64,000 nucleotides of DNA, from the NCBI RefSeq assembly GCF_024713975.1, contig NC_091100.1, positions 14,573,501 to 14,637,500 on the forward strand, in the 5' to 3' direction. The DNA comes from Paralichthys olivaceus (lineage: Eukaryota; Chordata; Actinopteri; Pleuronectiformes; Paralichthyidae). Below are positions 1 to 11,086 of the stretch, piece by piece; the stretch's first letter is position 1; the number at the start of each line of letters is the position of its first letter. A program made the translations under genes and the position numbers. The notes under the pieces were generated by a model. It did no database searches, was not told where the DNA came from, and saw nothing but the letters and a program-made list of their open reading frames with translations.

Positions 1-107
1 TTCCCGTTTGTCTTTTCCATCAAATCTCCCATCTCTTCCATATGTCTTGTCCTTTAAAAGATTCATGTGCAGCTCAAGTCTATAGTCTAATCTGGGGGAT
101 CACATGA

Positions 108-180
108 GCCAGAAACTGGGACTTTGTAGGCCAGTTGAATTAACTGAGGACTCACCTTGCCCGCAAAGACCCAGCCTCTA
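108..180 (-). ncRNA. mir193: miR-193 precursor hairpin
   Basis: Read on the minus strand, positions 136-115 give a 22-nt segment beginning AACTGGCCTACAAAG, which I recognise as the miR-193-3p mature sequence with its seed ACTGGCC. Positions 173-152 give TGGGTCTTTGCGGGCAAGG, the 5p arm, close to human miR-193a-5p. The arms are complementary and are separated by a loop of about 15 nt (137-151), so the hairpin is complete. miR-193 is a vertebrate microRNA usually clustered with miR-365. In human, MIR193A lies near RAB11FIP4 and UTP6, which agrees with utp6 being close by here. Transcription runs leftwards, so a miR-365 partner would be expected beyond position 1; I did not see its sequence in this window. 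The identification rests on remembered mature sequences but is near exact on both arms. Confidence 0.95.
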
Positions 181-419
181 ACACACAACATCATCACCAT
201 CAGTCCCATGCACGCTGAGGACCACCACCTGAGGTTTACCTGGGGTTTCTACGAACCTTGTACCAGAGCATTTTTTAATTCCAGACCAGGCAAAGGAGGG
301 AACGTGAAGGGTTTACGCGCCGATACATACCCACTGATCTGCTGCCTGGAAAAGTAGGTGATGCCCAGGTCGGTGTTACCTGCGCACCGGGCAGGTGTCA
401 GCATCCCGTAGCCATATGG

Positions 420-1460
420 TGTGTGTGGGGGGGGGGGAGACCTCGCGTTAAAAAAGCGCCGACTGTCTGGCAGCTTGTCTGGCTGCATGGAGGAGATCGC
501 GTCTGAAAGCGAAGTTGAACTTCACCGTTCACCCAGCACCAGCAGCACTGGCGCGCCAGTCATGTCTGATCACTTGGTGCTCCACGCATCCCAGATTGAG
601 CAGGATTATCCCTTTGTGGGTGGGAGGACACATTGTCTTTGGAAATAAGTCGGACAGTCCCCCTGGCCTATCTCCCCTCTGCCTAGGGAGGAAAAAACTG
701 TGTCGCGCCTTGTGCCAGTCTCCCCCTATCTCTCTCTCCCTCCCTTTAAAGAAAAGCTTACCCACCGAGAGATCCCCGGTGCGCCCCAAGCACCCAGCCA
801 GTCACCCAATATCCATTCTGGCAAGAGAGCCGGGACGACAGGGAGACGAATGGAGAAAGCAGTCTGCTGCTGCTGCCACTGCCATGCTGCTGCAGCCTCG
901 ATACAGTGAGCAGGATATTCCCAAACAGCTGGAAGGAGCTGATATATGGTGCTGCGCCCTCGTGTTGGGCCCTCCCCAAAATGGACCGGTGCTAAGTGGT
1001 AACCTGGTTATTTTCAGCGCGTCACTGGCTCGACTCCAATTATAGGTTTCCGTGGGGAGCGCAGCAGCGTGGCACCGTATTTCCAATTATGATGGACTTT
1101 AAAAAACACGGCGGAGGGCACTCACATGGAGTAATGTCCGAGTATGTGTGTTTGGCTGGAACTGCGTCGGGCTCCCTCCGTCCGTTACGCACCACACGGG
1201 TCCCGCGCCGCGCTCTGCTCCCGCTCGGCTGCGTCTCCAGGTCGGGCTGCTCGTCTGCGGTGCGCTCAAGGTGTTCCCCTCTTTTATCGATGCTGTTCAG
1301 GGGACTATATGCATCCCAGGTTCACCACACACCTCTCCCCCGTTACCTCCCAGACCAGCAACATGTGAGCGCGCTGCGCCTCCTGGTGGCGAAGGCGGGC
1401 CACGACACACCACTGTGCGCGCATGTGGCGAACACGAGCTGTATTGTTTTATTCAAATGA
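420..1460 (-). promoter_or_regulatory. GC/CpG-rich block, probable promoter of the miR-193 primary transcript
   Basis: This kilobase is clearly richer in G+C and CpG than the AT-rich DNA to its right, with many CG dinucleotides around 1150-1420. It lies immediately upstream, on the minus strand, of the miR-193 hairpin. Open frames on both strands (for example plus 515-1045) look like chance products of a stop-poor GC-rich stretch, and none resembles a known protein. The simplest reading is a CpG-island promoter or first non-coding exon of the pri-miRNA. A plus-strand 5' end cannot be excluded. Confidence 0.5.
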
Positions 1461-2905
1461 GTGAGTGTGATCACGTGAAGCTGCACATTGATAACAGCGT
1501 GACAGCTGGATCCTTCTGGAAAGATTTAATAGATAAACATCTATTCTATATGTTAGGTTGTGTTATAATCTGTCTGTACTTTATGTAGTGTTGCATTTAT
1601 CCTAATCCTTCATTTTACCATAGGCATAGCATATTCTCTTGTTCTCATCTGAATTTTCCCTATTTAGTATTTTTTATTCCACTACGTGTTCCTCTGTTCT
1701 CTCTGCATTTTTCTCATGATCTGTTTTATTCTGATGATTTGTATTCTGTTGTAACCCACTGTCATATTTGCTTTCTATTCTGTTCAGTTGGATTCAGTTC
1801 AGTTTGTTTTTTCGGCATGGGTGTCAGGTGAACGATGCCTGAACACCTAGGATTCTGTCCAGTTCCATAGTGAAATATGAGATGAGGATGGTGGCAAATG
1901 TGTTGTGTGTTTGTGTGAGTGTGTGTGTGTGTGTGTGTGTGAAGATATTTGTCACAGTCAGTGGTGTCGTTTTAATCATGTGCTTCCCCCAGTTGGTGAC
2001 ATGTGGTCACATATTGTGCAGCTTAGCTTAAGAGTTTAAAAGTCTTTATTGTCATAAGTACAGCGAAAATGCCGTAGCACCATACATACATTACATTACA
2101 CTATACATACATTTACTTTACTTCTCCTACACCCTCTGTTGATATTAATTAAGCTCTGTAAATTTTGAGTTTATCAAATCAAACTTCTTTAAGTATTCCA
2201 CTGGAATAATATTATATTTTTCACATTTTAAGAAGAAGTTCATCATTGACAATAAAGTTGACTTTGACTCTATTTTATTCTATTCTATTCTCATATTTTT
2301 ATCCCATTCTATCGATATTTTTTTCTATTCTATTGCCTTTAACATTCTATTGATAATTAGCATTCAGTCCCTATACAACTATTGTGAATTCTGCTATAAT
2401 ATTACATTTGAATCCTTTTGTATTGATAGTTTTATTTCTATTCAGTTTATTTATAGCTATTGTTAAATGTTCTATTCTATAGGCTAAGTCATGCTCTGCT
2501 TCAGAGCACGTAGTGAGGCTCACTCTCATTTGGCATTCAGCTGCTTCAGTGTAGAAGAGTTCCACAGTAATGCCGGAAGTTCTATCAAAGTTTTATCAAA
2601 ATAAAAGAAAATAGAATACAATTGTTGTATTATTTATTTGAATTTGCATTCCAACTTTCTACGTGTTGAACCAATATTAACGCCACACTCCCTCTTCCGT
2701 ACACATTTGGAACATGACTGTCACCCTCAACTGCTGTAACTTATGTTAAGAGGCAGTTTTATTTTGGAGGACATGACCGGAAATGACTTGTGTGATTTTC
2801 ACTGACTTGGCAGCAAATAGAAATGTCCGACCAGCAGGTCTGTGACAGGAACAACCAGACTCCTTCTAAACAGGATCATTCACCACACCATCTACAGCAG
2901 GACGG
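1461..2905. other. Intergenic, AT-rich, with simple repeats and a dispersed-repeat remnant
   Basis: No gene is seen. A TG run lies at about 1909-1941. From about 2035 the sequence beginning tttattgtcataag resembles the tail of a common fish interspersed repeat, and a matching aataaagttgactttgact end occurs near 2250. It is followed by degenerate TCTAT-type pentanucleotide repeats to about 2350. The family name is not assigned. Confidence 0.45.
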
Positions 2906-2961
2906 ATGTTCTTCATCACCCTCACCCTCCTCTTCCTCTCAGTAACATCTGACAGAGGGAG
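2906..2961 (+). CDS. Possible first coding exon with signal peptide (orphan)
   Basis: An ATG at 2906 opens a short frame with a strongly hydrophobic start, MFFITLTLLFLSVTSDRGR, and is followed directly by a good splice donor (GAG/gtgagt) at 2961/2962. This is the form of a secreted or immune-receptor signal-peptide exon in fish. I could not find a following exon: the next 500 bases hold a long TG repeat and GA-rich runs, and no immunoglobulin, lectin or protease motif was seen before the antisense kinase locus. It may be the remnant of a lost gene or a chance frame. Confidence 0.3.
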
Positions 2962-2979
2962 GTGAGTTCTCATCTTGCC

Positions 2980-2983
<4 letters not shown>

Positions 2984-3067
<84 letters not shown>
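2984..3067. repeat. (TG)n microsatellite, about 42 units
   Basis: An uninterrupted TG dinucleotide run. It produces a spurious poly Cys-Val open frame on the plus strand that continues through GA-rich tracts at 3139-3160 and 3277-3294. Confidence 0.98.
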
Positions 3068-3072
<5 letters not shown>

Positions 3073-3554
3073 AGTGTTTCTCTCTTACTGTCCTCTGTTT
3101 TCAAACCGGACATGATATTTCCACTGGCCCCATGGTGGTGAGAGAGCGAGAGAGAGAGAGGAACACTGTATCTGTTGCTGTGCAGAGTTTTGTTTCCAAC
3201 TCCAGCAGCTCAAACGTCAAATCACGTGAATCCACTGAGTGCATTTATTTATACTGGAATGACGTCAGCAGGGCAGGGGAGAGAGAGAGAGAGGGAGGCA
3301 GGAATGTAAAGACCGTGTGCGTGTGTGAAACTGACCACAGTACTTCAACACTGGCACCTCTTCCACAAAAACACTGAATCTGTGGCACAAAAGCTGATCA
3401 ATATCAGACTGCAGAGAGGAAAGCGTGTTGTCGTTTCCCCCTGTGGCACCAGGGTGCAGACAAACACATGGTACCTTTCTCACTCATGGTCTTCTGTTCC
3501 AAGGATTAACAGTTCACCTGTCACCTTCAAACCAGTGTATACAGTAGGTGACGC

Positions 3555-3900
3555 CCGCTGACTGCTTCAGGTCACGTTAGCTTCACTGATGAGTGTCTTG
3601 ATTCTAACGGGCCTGGTGGAGCTGAAAGGCCTCCTCAGGAATACGGTTTGGATCTCCTTCTGCTGTCCTCCACTTTTGGATGGAAGTAGCTTGTGAGGCC
3701 TGAGAAGAATTTTGTCATTCTGCTCAGCATTATTCTCTTGCCGCCAGAGGAGGCTGCGGGTGCAGTGGTGACGTCTAGAGCCTTGTCAGAGCACCAGGAG
3801 ACGTTGTTCATGGAACCAGCGTAACCAACATCTGCTGCTGAGAGTGGTCGCAATCCTCAGTTTGGCAGACCCTCATCGCAGTTTGGGAGTTGATCAGACT
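3555..3900 (-). other. Possible C-terminal remnant of the HIPK-like gene
   Basis: On the minus strand a frame covering 3853-3635 contains GKRIMLSRMTKFFSGLTSYF, a basic/aromatic segment reminiscent of the tails of fish HIPK-like kinases. It lies downstream of the kinase remnant in the right orientation. No splice junction to the kinase exons could be fixed. The remaining bases up to 4015 show nothing else. Confidence 0.25.
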
Positions 3901-4015
3901 GGATGAGGTAAGACAATCAATTAGTAAATCAGTCAGGGTGAATTAATTAAAACCATCAGTCCATCCAACTTAATGTGTTTTTCAGTTCCAGCATGAAACA
4001 ACATGTGGTCACTCA

Positions 4016-5244
4016 CTAGTCTCCGCTGTCGACGTCCTCTCTCAGGTGGCTCATGGTAATGAAGGGCTGCTGCAGAGCTTGACGAGGAGAGATCCTCTTA
4101 ACCCCTTCAAGACACAAATGCCATGCCGTCTTCCATATCAGCAGTCTCCAATTTTGGATGGATCTGGATTTGAAAACAGGTTTCAGTTCAGATGATCCAG
4201 CTCCCAAATGACAGATAAATAACTGGTACAGATCCAGTCTTCACTTGCACAAATCATCAGAGAGTACTCACATGGACCAGGCCCTTCAAAGAGCTCGTCA
4301 GGTTGATAGGGCTTTGGAGTTCATTTGGACTCATCTTGTTAGCAACAGTAAATTCTTTTGTTGTCTGAAGGAACAAAAGGAAAAAAAGATGAGAACAGTA
4401 TGATTGAAAGATGCTCCAATAAAATTCTCAAACAAAGAAGAAAGTGGTAACTCTACCATCAGGCAGGATGAACTCACCTAAACCCATACGGCTGGATCTC
4501 CATCCCCAGCTCGACTTGGGACGCCATCATAGCGCAGCCAAAGTCAATTAGCTTCACCCTGAGCAGCTGGTCCTGCATGTTAACCAACATGATGTTGTCC
4601 GGTTTGATGTCCGTATGCAGGACGCCAAGATCTTTCAGGGCATCCAAAGCCACCAAGAGCTGCAGAAGGAAGAAAAACATGTTTTATTTGTTTCCCATGT
4701 CCTGTGTCGGGTGTTAGGTTGAGGTTTTGGGGCTCGCTTTAACAAGAGTATTTGTTTCATGGTGCATTGATCGCGGCTACATACCTGCTTGGCAATAGGG
4801 CGGATCTCACATAGAGGAATGGGTTTTCCCTCTCGCTGCTCTAGCAGGTCATTGAGATTCATTTCCAGCATCTCAAACACCAAGCAGGTCTGTTGCTTGT
4901 GTTGGAATTGTTTATAGAACTTGACAATGTTGGTGCGATCTGAATCCAGCTCACTGATGACATCCAACATGGCTACCTGGAGAGAATGGAGGAGGCACGA
5001 TAAGACAAGACTATCAGCAGTTTGTGATCAGCTACATTTTCTGATGGAGCATACAACGCACAGGAATTTTTATACATAGACTTCAGTTGTCTACCTCATG
5101 CTTAGTGTCGTCTGGGTCTTTCATCAGGATTTTCACAGCCATCTTCTCTTTGGTCCTGAGGTTCATGGACTCAACGGTTGTGCCGAAGCAGCCTTCCCCT
5201 ACACAGTCCAGGACCAAATAGTTGGAAGAGCTGCTGTGAAGCAT
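4016..5244 (-). pseudogene. Decayed HIPK-like (homeodomain-interacting protein kinase family) gene
   Basis: Minus-strand exons with good splice sites encode consecutive kinase subdomains. Exon 5095-5244 (ATG at 5244) carries the glycine-loop GEGCFGTTVE and the VAIK-type MAVKILMK. Exon 4785-4976 carries the helix-C and hinge region (CLVFEMLEMNLNDLL). Exon 4478-4659 carries the catalytic loop HTDIKPDN, DFG and QPYGFR. Exon 4272-4364 carries a C-lobe segment. Exon 4016-4163 carries KRISPRQALQQPFITMSHL. These match HIPK-like kinases, which are expanded in fish. Two lesions are visible. The exon that should follow PYGFR (APE motif, helix F, DxWSLG) is absent: only a 113-nt intron separates 4478 from 4364, and direct splicing changes frame. 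In the last exon the frame that continues the C-lobe meets a TGA at 4109-4107, before the conserved KRISP segment, which is in another frame. It could still produce a truncated transcript. Confidence 0.7.
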
Positions 5245-5584
5245 CTCTCCTGCCTGAACTCCAGGTTCTGTCAGTGCAACAGTGGAGAGAGATGGTGGAG
5301 ACAAATTATGTCAGTGTGAGAGGTTCATTCAGTCGACACACAACTGAACCAGGAGTCACGTGTCTTTGTATTTCTGCGGCTGTTATTTTAAGACCAAGTG
5401 AAGACTAAAAACATTGAGTTGATTTCCTGATGACTTCAATTATATATGTTTTCAGTTAACAGGTCAGACATGTTGATGGTGTGAGCAAAAACATCACTTA
5501 AATAACAAACAATGAGTTATATCTTCTTGGACATAAAGTCAGTGCAGAAGGTGACACATAACAGACCACTTGTGTGTTACTGTG
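5245..5584. other. Upstream flank of the kinase remnant, no gene seen
   Basis: Contains an in-frame extension of the kinase first exon to 5304 (an ATG at 5304 is possible, but a ctgacag acceptor falls between it and 5244). Otherwise nothing recognisable. Confidence 0.4.
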
Positions 5585-5825
5585 CATTTAGAGGGATTCA
5601 GCCAAAAATGAAAATGCACTCATTATCTACTCACTACTATGCAGATGGAGGGGTGGGTTTTTTTACGTTTGAAGAATCGATCACCATTGACTTCAGTTAT
5701 ATTGGATTCTGCTCTAACACTGTTTAACCCTGAGACTCCAGAAGAGTTTTGTGGACAGAAACACTTCATCCACCGCTCCATCAATAGTGGTGAGTAGACG
5801 ATGAGTGAGTTTTCCCTTTAAGGAT
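5585..5825. repeat. MITE-like dispersed repeat
   Basis: The segment begins near ttagagggattcagcc and ends gtgagttttccctttaag. The ends are roughly inverted copies of each other, and the interior (cactcattatctactcac) is of a type I recall as common in teleost genomes. Assignment is from memory of the style of sequence, not from a second copy in this window. Confidence 0.4.
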
Positions 5826-6520
5826 CGGTTTTACACAAATTTGTGTGTTTTCACAGAAGAAACATTCAGCTTAGTTTTACCTGACACAGCACAGGACTCC
5901 GACAATAATTCTGCAATGATCACTTGATCAGTTGGTTCATCAATTGGCACAAAATTTATCAGCGAGTATATTTATAATAAATAAATAATCAAAGTCAGTT
6001 TTTAAGCCAAAAATATCAAATCATTTAATGGTTCCAGAGTAAATGAAAGAGTTTGTTGTTTTTCCTTGTTGTAGCATGGTGCATTTATAAATCCCTGTTA
6101 ATCCCAGTGAATTTGATGTCTAGAATAAGAAAACACGACTTTGATAACATCCCCTCAGGTTGAAGGAGATTATAATGTGCACTATAACTGAGCAAAGGCA
6201 TTTCAGTTTTCTGGTTTTTCTTATAAAGCAAGTACTTTATCAATTAATTGTCAAAAGAATTTGCTTGTTGAGTGAGTGAGTGATTTCAATTATTCAAAAG
6301 CAATAATTGAGTAACTATATAAAAACTCCAATCACATGAGTTCAATGCAAAACAATTATTTACTTCTGTGCCATCAGAAGTTTCTAACAGACAGTTTTAG
6401 TTTTATTTTCACAAACAACCGTTGGTCGTACATATTTATCTGTGGATGATGTTTTAGAAGCCATCACATTGCCCACTCATGACTCTCCCTCCTCACTGCT
6501 CTGTGTGTCACCCTCTTCTC
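5826..6520. other. AT-rich intergenic, no gene seen
   Basis: No open frame, RNA or repeat could be supported. A splice-acceptor-like tract (cttctctcag) ends at about 6524, just before the microprotein frame. Confidence 0.5.
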
Positions 6521-6566
6521 TCAGCAGTGGGTACGTCCTGCGCCTGGCTGCAGGCGGCCCCTCACG

Positions 6567-6776
6567 ATGGTCTCTCCAACCATGAAAGCGTTGGTGGATG
6601 CTGTGTGGGCAGTGTGGAGCATCGGGGCCTCCATCTATGACTACATCCACACCAACGCCATGGAGGAGCGCATCCACGCCCTGGAGAATGTCATCACCAT
6701 CCACCAGTGTGTGATCGGGCTGCTGTCTGCAGGCGTGCTGACGCTCTTCACTTACATCCTCTTCAAGAAGCTCTGA
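6567..6776 (+). CDS. Unrecognised 69-residue membrane microprotein
   Basis: A single uninterrupted frame, with a favourable start context (cacgATGg), encodes 69 residues. Residues 1-30 contain an aromatic, moderately hydrophobic segment (AVWAVWSIGASIYDYIH). It is followed by a charged helical stretch (MEERIHALENV), a strong hydrophobic segment at about 47-66 (VIGLLSAGVLTLFTYILF) and a basic end, KKL. The layout suggests a small tail-anchored or two-helix membrane protein. Local G+C is higher than the surrounding intergenic DNA, and third positions are often G or C, which favours real coding. A cttctctcag/cag acceptor about 40 bases upstream suggests a non-coding first exon further left, and a possible AATAAA lies at 7276. 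I do not recognise the family. The antisense frame (6477-6704) has no hydrophobic or domain signal. Confidence 0.6.
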   Translation: MVSPTMKALVDAVWAVWSIGASIYDYIHTNAMEERIHALENVITIHQCVIGLLSAGVLTLFTYILFKKL

Positions 6777-8885
6777 GGAGGTGTGAAGGGGCGTGATGGG
6801 GCTGGCGTGTGAGAGGTGGAATGACCAGAATCAGACACTGACATTGAATGTGGTAAAACAAACACTGATCAGACAGATAAAGGGGAAATATACACTTTGG
6901 GAACTTGAGACTCGCTCATAAGAACTGGAAGGTGCATGCAGTTTTCAAGGGAGCAGACACATTAAGTTAAAGTTCTTTTAAAAAGCAACATTGCGGTCCC
7001 ACACATTGTATAAATCTGTTTCGGGGAAAAACACTGAGGTCGCTCATGTCGTCTGTGTAGCAGGTGAGAGTATGGGGGGGCTACAGGGTCGGGCTACTTT
7101 TTAAAGGCCAGTTTAAACAGTTTTTGTCATCACAATGACAGATTTCATGCTCCAGTATTCAGGATCTTTAAAAGTTCATTTAAATTTAAATTTAATACCT
7201 AATTTTAATAGCTTAAGCACAAAAATGATTCATTGTTCCCCCCTGAAGATTAATTTTTAACCTTTTTTACCATAAAATAAAGCATTTACATCATCACAGG
7301 ACATTGTGACTCAGCAGTTCAGTGCAGGTTTTACAGACTGGATTTAAAGAAAATTATTAAAGGACTTCAATATGTAAATATATAAAAAGTTATCTAGTGC
7401 CAGCAGTTACAGAGTAAATAGGAAACCACTCCAGATTTGTCTTAAATCTGCATCTCTACATCTATTACAGACATTTCACTCCAAAATGTCAGTAATTTAA
7501 AGATGACGGGAAACAATTGTTTTGACACATAACTGCAAAGTTTAGAAGAGTTGAAGTAGCTTAAAATAACAGTAAGCCAGTAAATATACTTACAGTACAT
7601 TATTAGTTACCCTGACTCAATCTGTCATAACAGTGTTTGTCTGAACTATTCAAAAACATTTCTTTACAGAAACCTTCAGCTGACTGTGTCCACAGTTCCT
7701 TGTCTTAACTTGAAAAATAATAATTAGTTAAGTCAATTGCCTTAAATCACATTCTTTTCTCTCTTGTTGTTTTCATGTTTTCAATCATTTCTCTTGAAGC
7801 CTAAGAAAATACAGGAGACGATAATTCCATTGAAACTAGTGTCTGGAGAGAGTAACTGTCTCTCACATTCCCCAGATTTAGCCACATGGATCTCTAACGC
7901 ACATCTCTTTCAATTTATCGATTGATGAATCCTTTCAGACACATTGTCTGTGACTATAAGTATATTTTGTTCTGTCTGAGGAGTGTTTGATAAGACCCTC
8001 ATATTATCCCTTATGATACAATATGATTGGTTTACTTCTGCATCATCTTCATTTTCAGTGCAACATTAGGATTCATTTATACAGTATAGTACTTTTTCCT
8101 GTAAATCCCCATTGCTGTTGGTGCCAGTGCAGTATAAGTGTCCTTAAAAGCTGTAAATATGTTTAAATGTCCACAGTTTTTCAGCTTTCATACATGTGAA
8201 ATCGCTCTGTAGTACTACTGCTGCTTAATATTTTATAAGGCAAAATTTTGTACCATGTATCAACATGTTTAAATGAGATGTATAGGTATTGACTACAAAC
8301 ACTGGATCAATGTGTCATGAGAAGAAGAACTTTAATCAGCTTCTCTTGCTGAGTGATGAGTCATTGGAAACTGCAGCCATTAGGAGTCCTGATTTTAGTT
8401 TGTATATTTTTGTGTAAATGTGTTACTGTCCCAGGAGTAACACAAGAGAACGTGCGAGGACGAAACAATGTTTTATTTTCATTTTAACAGTCGGGTGGAA
8501 TTCAATGCAATTAAACTGCACCTCTCTTACAACAGTGCAAGTTCCCAACATCAGTCCAATGCAGTGTTGTGTACAAAAATGAAAAGCTAAAGTGTGTAAC
8601 ACTTCTGATTGAAGTTGTAACGACCAGAAGCTTTTCTATCACATCTCTGAACATTTCTTCAAACAATCCGGTAAAACCACTGAAGAAGAATTGACTGCAA
8701 ACTTCAGAGACTGCACCACTGGGTTGGAATTCATTAGCGGACATGACACCAGTCGTCTACAGAGAAGAAAAGAAGAGGAACCCCTGTCTGAAAATACCTG
8801 CTGCTTCTTCAGCTGACAAACATGAGTTGTTGGAATCTGAACTCAAAGGCCTTGATCTCGACTAAACGGACCTTTACATATGTGG
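6777..8885. other. Microprotein 3' flank and utp6 3' UTR
   Basis: The left part is AT-rich and probably includes the microprotein 3' UTR (AATAAA at 7276-7281). On the minus strand an AATAAA (plus TTTATT at 8472-8477) lies about 410 bases beyond the utp6 stop and is the likely utp6 polyadenylation signal. No further gene was found between these points. Confidence 0.5.
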
Positions 8886-11024
8886 TTATAAGTGTCCAGT
8901 CTGCAGGAGAGTGTGTTTGGAAGTGAATCTCTCCACACTTTCGCCCTCCAGGAACTTCATGGCTCTCCAGTGGATCTTGCCACAGTTCTCTGGCTGCCCG
9001 CCGGGTCCCAGCTCCAGCTGGATGTACTGCAGCCACAGGTCTTGAATTAAGAAAACAAAAACAGCAAATTTAAACTGAAGATGCACAAGGACCTTCTGAT
9101 TAAATATTAGTGCTTAACAAAAGGCTCTTCAACCTGCTATATTCCAACTTCTCCAGACTAATACTTTGTGTTTGCTTCAGTCTCTGTCAAAAAACAACTT
9201 GAGTAATTGTCATTGAGGCGTATTTATATCTTCAAATCATTGAATTGACAGTTTGTTTCGTTTTTTGTGTGCAGTTTTGTGAAAGATGGAAATGTTGTCC
9301 TTCATACTTGAATAACATATATAACAATATTAAACATTTTTTGACTAACACTACTTTTCCTCTTGACCCTTGTTCCTTTAAGTAATTTAAACTCCGCTCA
9401 CCATCGTCTGTTGTGCCGAACTCCTGCAGGGCCCTCTCGTAGTAGTCCCTCAGGTTGTTCATTTTTGGATTCTCCTACAAGAACAAACAACATTATTTGC
9501 TAATCAATCCTAATCAATCAGTCAGTGTGTCCTCATAATCAATCAAACTTTCAGTGAACTTAATAGAAACACATCCATTTAGTCAGTGACAGATAAGAGA
9601 GTAAAATAACCAATATTGTGAAGAGTTCTTACTCATCATGTTGAATCTGTTCATTTTCTAAAACCTAAAGTCTTTTAGAATGTGTGGTGTAGTTTACAAG
9701 TTTGATGTACGTACTTGTTCCTTCTCGATCTCAATCATCCTGGTGAAAAACGTCTTGGACAAGGGACGGTTTTCCTGTAGGCTACAGAAGAAGAAAGAGG
9801 TTGAAAATGTCTTTCTTTTGTGTTAGTTATTATTTAAATTAAGGACAGCAAGAGCAGCAGATGTGGTTTGTGTTTACCTTGTAAAGGCCTTCCTCACTTT
9901 CTTGTAGCCTCCGGTTGAGAAGGACCAATCAAGGTAGCACTCCTTCATCTCCATGGCAACAGCCGCCACTGCAGACACAAGACCTCTCTGGCAAAAGTCA
10001 AGAAAACAAACACTCTCAGTTTGGAAGCCTGAACATTGAGCAGCTGGACCCTGGTCAGATCTGGCATTAACACCCATCCTGAGAGGTCTGATCACTCAGG
10101 ACGGATTTTAATATCAGGTGTGAATTTCCAATCAGTCACTGATCAAATACATTACACTGAAGAGAGTTCTGTGAATCAGTGTCAAACTGAAGGACTAAGG
10201 TGTGCTACCTTAAAGACGGCCTCTGTTTCCTCAGGACTCTGGTTGGCTGCGCTCCACTGCACCAACAGCTGCCACAGTGGTAAACTCTCCTGTCAGCACA
10301 GGAAAGAGAAGATAGTGTATAGAAATCAGCTAATAGCTCTATCTTGTTCATACGTACATCTGCACTTACTGGAGATTCGTGTTGTTGATGCATTCTCCAT
10401 TACCTTAAAGAGCCTTTGTTTTTTTAGGAAGTGCATGAATATAAACCCTAAGATGAATTAGAACATGTTAATTATCTTCGTTAAATGATCTGTAATTATC
10501 GTGCAACCTGGAACCATTGTATTGTCTGACACGCCAGACACAAATGAACTCCTTGAGGTTTTTACTGTTTCCCACCACTTAGAGAGAGCGTTGATCTTAA
10601 GAGAAAAGTCTTGCGTAATGAGCAGCGAGTAGTAATCCTCCTCACACAGCTACTTCTCACAGTCTTATGAAACCCCCACCATGAGCAGCTCTAAGCAGCT
10701 GCTCTGCTCACTACTACAGATGCACATGGAGCAGAGCAAGACATTTATATGTACAATCACACAGTATAACACTACTGTCATGTACTGTTAAACACTCACA
10801 GAGGTCAAATTTGTGAAAATGATAAAATCATCAATTTGCTTTACTGATGATGACCCTCCAGTGCTGTAAGGGTTAGATCAAATATGTTTTTTATCTTAAG
10901 TTTTGAAAGAAAACCTAAATCTGGCTTTAAGTATACAAATAAGGAATCTGTGGGTTTATGTTAGCTGAAGGCTGCTTAAGTGCCTGAATAGAGACAAATT
11001 GGGCCAAGAAGATGGCCCACTTTA

Positions 11025-11086
<62 letters not shown>

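Noticed and set aside
1-107. Search for the miR-365 partner hairpin
   Set aside because: The expected mature sequence was not seen on either strand; if clustered it would lie beyond the left edge.
515-1045. 176-codon plus-strand frame in the GC-rich block
   Set aside because: Mixed composition, several overlapping frames on both strands, no domain or signal; explained by stop-poor CpG-rich DNA.
2988-3377. 129-codon plus frame starting with Cys-Val repeats
   Set aside because: Its start is a TG microsatellite, and the remainder includes GA repeats; no domain.
6477-6704. 75-codon minus frame antisense to the microprotein
   Set aside because: Shadow of the GC-rich coding strand; acidic low-complexity text with no domain or signal.
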